Shown here: positions 60,108 through 64,000 of the stretch, in pieces | Layout of the letters: every line of letters starts with the position of its first letter | Numbering within the stretch: the first letter of the stretch is position 1 | From: Paraburkholderia eburnea | Lineage (GTDB): Bacteria > Pseudomonadota > Gammaproteobacteria > Burkholderiales > Burkholderiaceae | NCBI RefSeq assembly: GCF_002917095.1 | Contig: NZ_PQGA01000013.1 | Location: forward strand, 62,001-126,000 | Reading direction: 5' to 3' | DNA length: 64,000 nucleotides | Program-made: the position numbers and the translations under genes | The notes under the pieces: model-generated | The model's database searches: none | The model's input: the letters and a program-made list of their open reading frames with translations, nothing else | What the model was told of the DNA's origin: nothing

Positions 60108-61526
60108 TCAGGCTGTTTCGGCAGCTTCGGCCGTGTGCGGGGCCGCTGCGGCTTCGCGTTTCACGCGTTCGATATCGCGGTATTGCGCGGCCGGGTGATC
60201 GTCGGGCAGCGTCGCACCCTTGCCAAAGAGTTTTTCGCGCAAGGTGCCGGGCGCGTATTCACGCGCATAGACGCCACGACGCTGCAATTCGGGCACGAGA
60301 TGCTGGACGATGTCCTCGAAGGTCTCGTGTGCGATCGCGTAGGCCAGATTGAAGCCATCGACGTCGGTGTGCTCGACCCATTGTTGCAGGATGTCCGCGA
60401 CGGTCGAAGGCGAGCCCACGAAAACAGGCCCGAGACCGCCTACGCCGCCCCAGCGGGCCAGTTCCTCGATGGTCCACGCCTTGTCGCCGCCCGCGAGATG
60501 TTCGACGGCGGAGACGATCGCATTGGTCTCCACGCGGCGCACCGTATCGGTCGGCAGATACTGGCCGAAGTCGATGCCGGTCCAGCCGGACATGAAGACG
60601 AGCGAGCCGTCGTAGGAGACGTAACGCTGGTATTCCTCGAACTTCGCCTGAGCTTTTTCGTCGGTTTCGTCGACGATCACCGTGACGAGGTTGTAGATCA
60701 GCAGCTTGCGCGGATCGCGGCCCGCGAGCGCGGCCTGGCGGCGCACTTCGGCCACATAGTCGCGTAGCAGCGTCTGCGTGGGCGCGGCGACGAACACACA
60801 TTCCGCGTGCTGTGCCGCGAAGGTTTTGCCGGGACCGGACGCGCCGGCCTGGAACAGTACCGGGGTGCGCTGCGGCGAAGGCTCGCACAGGTGATAACCT
60901 GGTACTTCGAAGTATTTGCCCTTGTGGCCGATCTCATGCACCTTTTCCGGGTGCGTGAACACGCCCTTCTCGCGGTCGCGCACGACCGCGCCGTCCTCCC
61001 AGCTGCCTTCGAAGAGCTTGTAGAGCACTTCCACGTATTCGGCGGCCACTTCGTAGCGGTTGTTGTGATCGGCAAGACCACTCTGGCCGACGTTTTTCGC
61101 GCCGCTTTCGAGGTAGGACGTCACCACGTTCCAGGCCAGCCGCCCCTTGGTGTGGTGATCCGCCGTGGAAAGGCGGCGCGCGAAGGTGTACGGGTGCTCG
61201 AAGCTGGTCGACGCCGTGATGCCGATGCCCAGATGCTCGGTCGCCAGTGCGAGCGGCGCGGCCAGTTGCAGCGGATCGTTCACGGGAATCTGCGCGGCCT
61301 GATGCAGCGCATGATAGTTGCCGCCCTTATAGACGTCGTAATAGCCAATCACATCGGCGATAAAAATCGCGTCGAACAGGCCGCGTTCGAGAATCTTCGC
61401 GAGATCGGTCCAGTATTCGAGGTCCTTGTACTGCCACGAGCGGTCGCGCGGATGACGCCAGAGGCCCGGCGACTGATGGCCCACGCAGTTCATTTCAAAC
61501 GCGTTGAAACGGATGGTCTTGCTCAT
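60108..61526 (-). CDS. LLM-class flavin-dependent monooxygenase (NtaA/SnaA/DmoA type)
   Basis: A 472-residue FMNH2-dependent monooxygenase of the bacterial luciferase fold, subgroup NtaA/SnaA/DszA. MSKTIRFNAFEMNCVGHQSP is a typical start, and ASTSFEHPYTFARRLSTADH, GRLAWNVVTSYLESGAKNVG and RTPVLFQAGASGPGKTFAA are family segments. Relatives open organosulfur or related compounds, including dimethyl sulfide and dibenzothiophene sulfone. It lies 5 bp after the DszC-like gene, so the two form a two-step module sharing reduced flavin. It has two internal Met and three Cys, low for its size. A flavin reductase is not seen. Confidence 0.9.
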   Translation of the reverse strand: MSKTIRFNAFEMNCVGHQSPGLWRHPRDRSWQYKDLEYWTDLAKILERGLFDAIFIADVIGYYDVYKGGNYHALHQAAQIPVNDPLQLAAPLALATEHLGIGITASTSFEHPYTFARRLSTADHHTKGRLAWNVVTSYLESGAKNVGQSGLADHNNRYEVAAEYVEVLYKLFEGSWEDGAVVRDREKGVFTHPEKVHEIGHKGKYFEVPGYHLCEPSPQRTPVLFQAGASGPGKTFAAQHAECVFVAAPTQTLLRDYVAEVRRQAALAGRDPRKLLIYNLVTVIVDETDEKAQAKFEEYQRYVSYDGSLVFMSGWTGIDFGQYLPTDTVRRVETNAIVSAVEHLAGGDKAWTIEELARWGGVGGLGPVFVGSPSTVADILQQWVEHTDVDGFNLAYAIAHETFEDIVQHLVPELQRRGVYAREYAPGTLREKLFGKGATLPDDHPAAQYRDIERVKREAAAAPHTAEAAETA

Positions 61527-61531
61527 GGTGC

Positions 61532-62779
61532 TCACTTGCTCCCACGGCCGGGGCCGTTGCCGATCTGCCATTCGAAGGGCGGCTCGGTGCCGTTGATGGC
61601 CCAATCGCCGACGATGCGTGCCTTGTAGACGAGCGGATTGTGCGACGACACCGTGCGCGCGTTGCGCCAGTGACGGTCGAGCCCGAGGCGCTTGCTGATC
61701 GCCGATGCGCCGAGCGCGTCGAACAGATGCGTCGCCGCGCGCAAGGCGAGTTCCGAAGTCACGAGCTGGCTTTGCGCCGATGCGATTTCCGCTTCGACGT
61801 TGGCCGCGTGTTCGGCTGCATCGTCGTGGCCGAAGCGGGCCACATAGGCGCGCTGTGCGGGTTCGGCGGATTGCAGGGCGACGGCTTGCGCGGCGTAGGC
61901 CCACGAGGCGATCTCGCCCACCACCTGCTGGATCTGCGCGTCCTCGCTCACATGCGGCGCGTTGCCGTGACTATAGACGCGCGTGCGGTTGCGCACCAGC
62001 GTGGCGGCGTCGCGCTTCACGGCTTCGGCAATGCCGGCAAGCGTGGCGACGTGAAAGAGCTGATAGAACGCGGTCTGATATTTGAAGCGGCGCGAAAAAT
62101 CGATGATGTTGCGCGGCTCGACCACGGCGTCCTTGAAATGTGTCGTGCCGCTGCCCGTGGTGGTCTGGCCGAAGCCGTCCCAGTCGTCCTCGCGCACGAC
62201 GCCGTTTTGCTGCGTGCTCACGGCGGCGATGATGTTGCTGCCGTCTTCCTCGCGCTGCGCATAGACGTCGATCCATTCGGCGTAGATGCTGCCGGTACTG
62301 TAGTACTTCGAACCATTCAGGAAGTAGCGGCCATCGCGCTGCGCGACCTTTGTCTTCGTCTGGCCAACAGCGACGTCGCCCACTTCGGTCCAGGCGCTGC
62401 CGACGATCTGGCCGCTTGCGAAGCGGTCGAACCACGCGCGCTGATCGGCGTCGGACGGCACGTTGAGCCAGTCTTCCACGAAGGCGAAATGCGCGCGCAA
62501 CGCTTGCGGCAGATTCGAATCGGCCGCGGCCAGTTCGATCAGCAGGCGGAATAGTTGCGGGATCGATGCGCCCGCGCCGCCGTATTGCACGGGAATGCGT
62601 ACCGCGCCGAAGCCCGCGGCCTTGAGCGCGGCGATGGCTTCGTGCGGCAGGATGCGTTCGCGGTCGCGCTGCGCGGCGCCGCTTGCGATTTCGGCGAAGA
62701 TCGGCCGGAACCGGGTCGCGAGGGTGTCGTAATCGGTGCCCGTGGAAAGTGCGTTGTCGTCGGGTCTGGATGCAGTCAT
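61532..62779 (-). CDS. DszC/SfnC-like flavin-dependent sulfur monooxygenase
   Basis: A 415-residue acyl-CoA-dehydrogenase-fold protein of the DszC/SfnC/SfnB group. ALKAAGFGAVRIPVQYGGAG near residue 50, GRYFLNGSKYYSTGSIYAEW near 150 and LDRHWRNARTVSSHNPLVYK near 375 are shared with SfnB. It would oxygenate an organosulfur substrate using FMNH2. GAGGAAG precedes ATG 62779; the longer frame upstream is not needed. It contains no Cys and no Met beyond the initiator. It is first in the operon behind box C. Confidence 0.9.
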   Translation of the reverse strand: MTASRPDDNALSTGTDYDTLATRFRPIFAEIASGAAQRDRERILPHEAIAALKAAGFGAVRIPVQYGGAGASIPQLFRLLIELAAADSNLPQALRAHFAFVEDWLNVPSDADQRAWFDRFASGQIVGSAWTEVGDVAVGQTKTKVAQRDGRYFLNGSKYYSTGSIYAEWIDVYAQREEDGSNIIAAVSTQQNGVVREDDWDGFGQTTTGSGTTHFKDAVVEPRNIIDFSRRFKYQTAFYQLFHVATLAGIAEAVKRDAATLVRNRTRVYSHGNAPHVSEDAQIQQVVGEIASWAYAAQAVALQSAEPAQRAYVARFGHDDAAEHAANVEAEIASAQSQLVTSELALRAATHLFDALGASAISKRLGLDRHWRNARTVSSHNPLVYKARIVGDWAINGTEPPFEWQIGNGPGRGSK

Positions 62780-62880
62780 GCTGTCTTCCTCTTTACTGTC
62801 TTCGTCGGTGGAGGCGCGTGGGTGGCCGCACGGGCGAGGCCACACCAACTCACGAAGAGCCTCCGATGGCGTGAGCGACG

Positions 62881-62960
62881 AGTATAGAAAGGCGCGCAGC
62901 GGCGTTCCAATAACGGATTCTCGAAACGTTATCGGCGCTATCGATTTGCATTCTTAAAGT
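62881..62960. promoter_or_regulatory. Bidirectional sulfur-type box and divergent promoters (site C)
   Basis: CCAATAACG (62907-62915) and CGTTATCGG (62927-62935) form an inverted repeat with an 11-bp centre. On the minus strand TTGGAA starts at 62910 and TATACT at 62886, the same 22- and 46-base distances as at groES. On the plus strand TAAAGT (62955-62960) lies 45 bases after the box start, in the right place to serve the divergent sulfonate-binding gene. The surrounding 329-bp gap (62780-63108) holds no gene. Confidence 0.72.
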
Positions 62961-63108
62961 GCTTTTAAAGCCCTGGGGCCGCGCGAATATCGATTTCCCT
63001 GCTTTCCATGTGAGCGAATCTTGGTTCTGTTCCAGCGCGGATTTTTCTAAGCTCGGAGATTGTGCGGTTATGCCGCCCAATACGCTACGCATAACAACGG
63101 GAAAACAG

Positions 63109-64000
63109 ATGAGCAATCAAACGACAAAACTGACGCTATGGCGTCGAATCGCTGCGCCGTTGCGCAGCTGGCGCAAACTCGCGGCGCTCGCGCTGGTGAC
63201 GGTGCCCGCTGTTTCCGCGTGGGCGGCAGGCGCCGCGCCTGCTGAAATCAAGCTCGACTACGCCTACTATTCGCCGGAAAGTCTGGTGATCAAGCGCAAC
63301 GGCTGGCTCGAGCAGGCATTCGCGCCGGATCATACGCAAGTGCGCTGGGTGCTCAGTCTCGGCAGCAATCGCGCGCTGGAATACCTGAATAGCGGAGCGA
63401 TCGACATGGGTTCGACAGCGGGACTTGCGGCGGTGCTGGCCAAGGCCAACGGCAATCCCATCAAGACGGTCTATATTTTCTCGCGCCCCGAATGGACGGC
63501 GCTGGTCGTGCGCAAGGATTCGCCGATCAAGACGCTGGCCGATCTCAAGGGCAAGAAGATCGCGGCGACCAAGGGCACCGATCCCTATCTCTTCACGCTG
63601 CGCGCGCTGCATACGGTGGGTCTATCGCGCGACGACGTGGAAATCGTCAACCTTCAGCATCCCGACGGCCGTACGGCGCTCGTCAATGGACAGGTCGATG
63701 CGTGGGCGGGACTCGATCCGCACATGGCCGCTGCGCAGGTCGACAATGGCGCGCGTTTGCTGTATCGCAACGTCGATTTCAATACCTGGGGATTCCTGAA
63801 CGTTCGCGAAGACTTCCTCAAGCAATATCCCGATGCCGTCACCCGCGTGCTGAAGGTGTACGAACGCGCGCGTGTCTGGATTGGCGCACATCCGGATGAG
63901 GCCGCACAGATCGTCGCGGAAGATTCGAAGGTTTCGCTTGCGGTTGCGAAGCTGCAGCTGAGCCGCAACGACTTCAGCCAGCCCGAACCGGGGGAGACGC
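63109..64000 (+). CDS. Aliphatic sulfonate-binding protein, 5' part (cut by window end)
   Basis: The frame is open from ATG 63109 to the end of the window (297 residues) with no stop. The first 40 residues are a signal peptide (WRRIAAPLRSWRKLAALALV, cleavage near WAAGA). IKLDYAYYSPESLVIKRNGW, SGAIDMGSTAGLAAVLAKAN and VNLQHPDGRTALVNGQVDAW are typical of SsuA-type proteins. It would begin an ABC sulfonate transporter operon running out of the window. It has two internal Met and no Cys. The start has GGGAAAAC upstream. It shares box C with the dszC-like operon. Confidence 0.9.
   Translation, partial: MSNQTTKLTLWRRIAAPLRSWRKLAALALVTVPAVSAWAAGAAPAEIKLDYAYYSPESLVIKRNGWLEQAFAPDHTQVRWVLSLGSNRALEYLNSGAIDMGSTAGLAAVLAKANGNPIKTVYIFSRPEWTALVVRKDSPIKTLADLKGKKIAATKGTDPYLFTLRALHTVGLSRDDVEIVNLQHPDGRTALVNGQVDAWAGLDPHMAAAQVDNGARLLYRNVDFNTWGFLNVREDFLKQYPDAVTRVLKVYERARVWIGAHPDEAAQIVAEDSKVSLAVAKLQLSRNDFSQPEPGET

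Noticed and set aside
1..64000. CRISPR array, tRNA or rRNA genes
   Set aside because: No regularly spaced direct repeats and no tRNA-like or rRNA-like stretches were recognised on either strand.

Overview
The window is a GC-rich chromosomal segment of a Burkholderiaceae betaproteobacterium, most like Paraburkholderia, Caballeronia or Burkholderia. The evidence is the OmpC-type Burkholderia porins, a dgdR-dgdA pair that matches the Burkholderia cepacia 2,2-dialkylglycine decarboxylase locus as I remember it, many LysR regulators, and strong GC bias that gives long false antisense reading frames. I see no rRNA, tRNA, CRISPR array, prophage or intact insertion sequence. No taxonomic marker was compared, so the genus is an inference.

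Layout. (1) 1-8740: the end of an MFS transporter, a LysR regulator, then hapCDEFGHI, a complete lower pathway from hydroquinone through 4-hydroxymuconic semialdehyde and maleylacetate to beta-ketoadipate, followed by a porin. (2) 8971-17959: an aldehyde dehydrogenase, guanidinobutyrase (gbuA), a LuxR-type regulator, a cupin, a PuuB-like FAD amine oxidase, a LysR regulator and an NCS1 permease. Together they suggest oxidation of an amine such as agmatine to 4-guanidinobutyrate and then GABA plus urea. A roughly 475-bp element with long inverted arms (10521-10994) lies inside. (3) 18429-26718: argG, a quinone reductase with a divergent LysR gene, and an acyl-CoA catabolic cluster (LysR, histidine phosphatase, APH-type kinase, SDR, acyl-CoA dehydrogenase) that resembles 4-hydroxyacyl-CoA pathways. 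(4) 26759-38966: threonine aldolase, AraC, dgdR/dgdA, small envelope proteins, a catalase-like peroxidase with cytochrome b561, a repeat-containing secreted protein, MarR with a flavin monooxygenase, a receiver protein and a hydrolase. (5) 38990-64000: a sulfur-acquisition island with a second groES-groEL pair, tauABC, a porin, choline sulfatase with its LysR regulator, an orphan sulfonate-binding protein, a Cys/Met-metabolism PLP enzyme, sfnB, a sulfate-binding protein, an APC permease, an LLM monooxygenase, a DszC/SfnC-like monooxygenase and a further sulfonate-binding protein cut by the window end.

The most striking observation is in region 5. The GroEL (544 aa) and GroES (96 aa) contain no cysteine and no methionine except the initiator. 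The same is true of TauA, the SsuA-like protein at 49076-50089, SfnB and the DszC-like monooxygenase, and the APC permease has a single internal Met. An ordinary acyl-CoA dehydrogenase elsewhere in the window (25474-26718), of the same fold as SfnB and the DszC-like protein, has many Met and several Cys. Upstream of groES, sfnB and the dszC-like operon, and at one orphan site, lies the same promoter layout: an ATAWCG-N11-CGTTAT-type box, a -35-like TTGG placed 22 bases after the box start, and a -10 exactly 46 bases after it. I infer a CysB/SsuR-type regulon for sulfur limitation that includes a dedicated sulfur-free chaperonin. A CIRCE heat-shock operator also sits just after the groES promoter.
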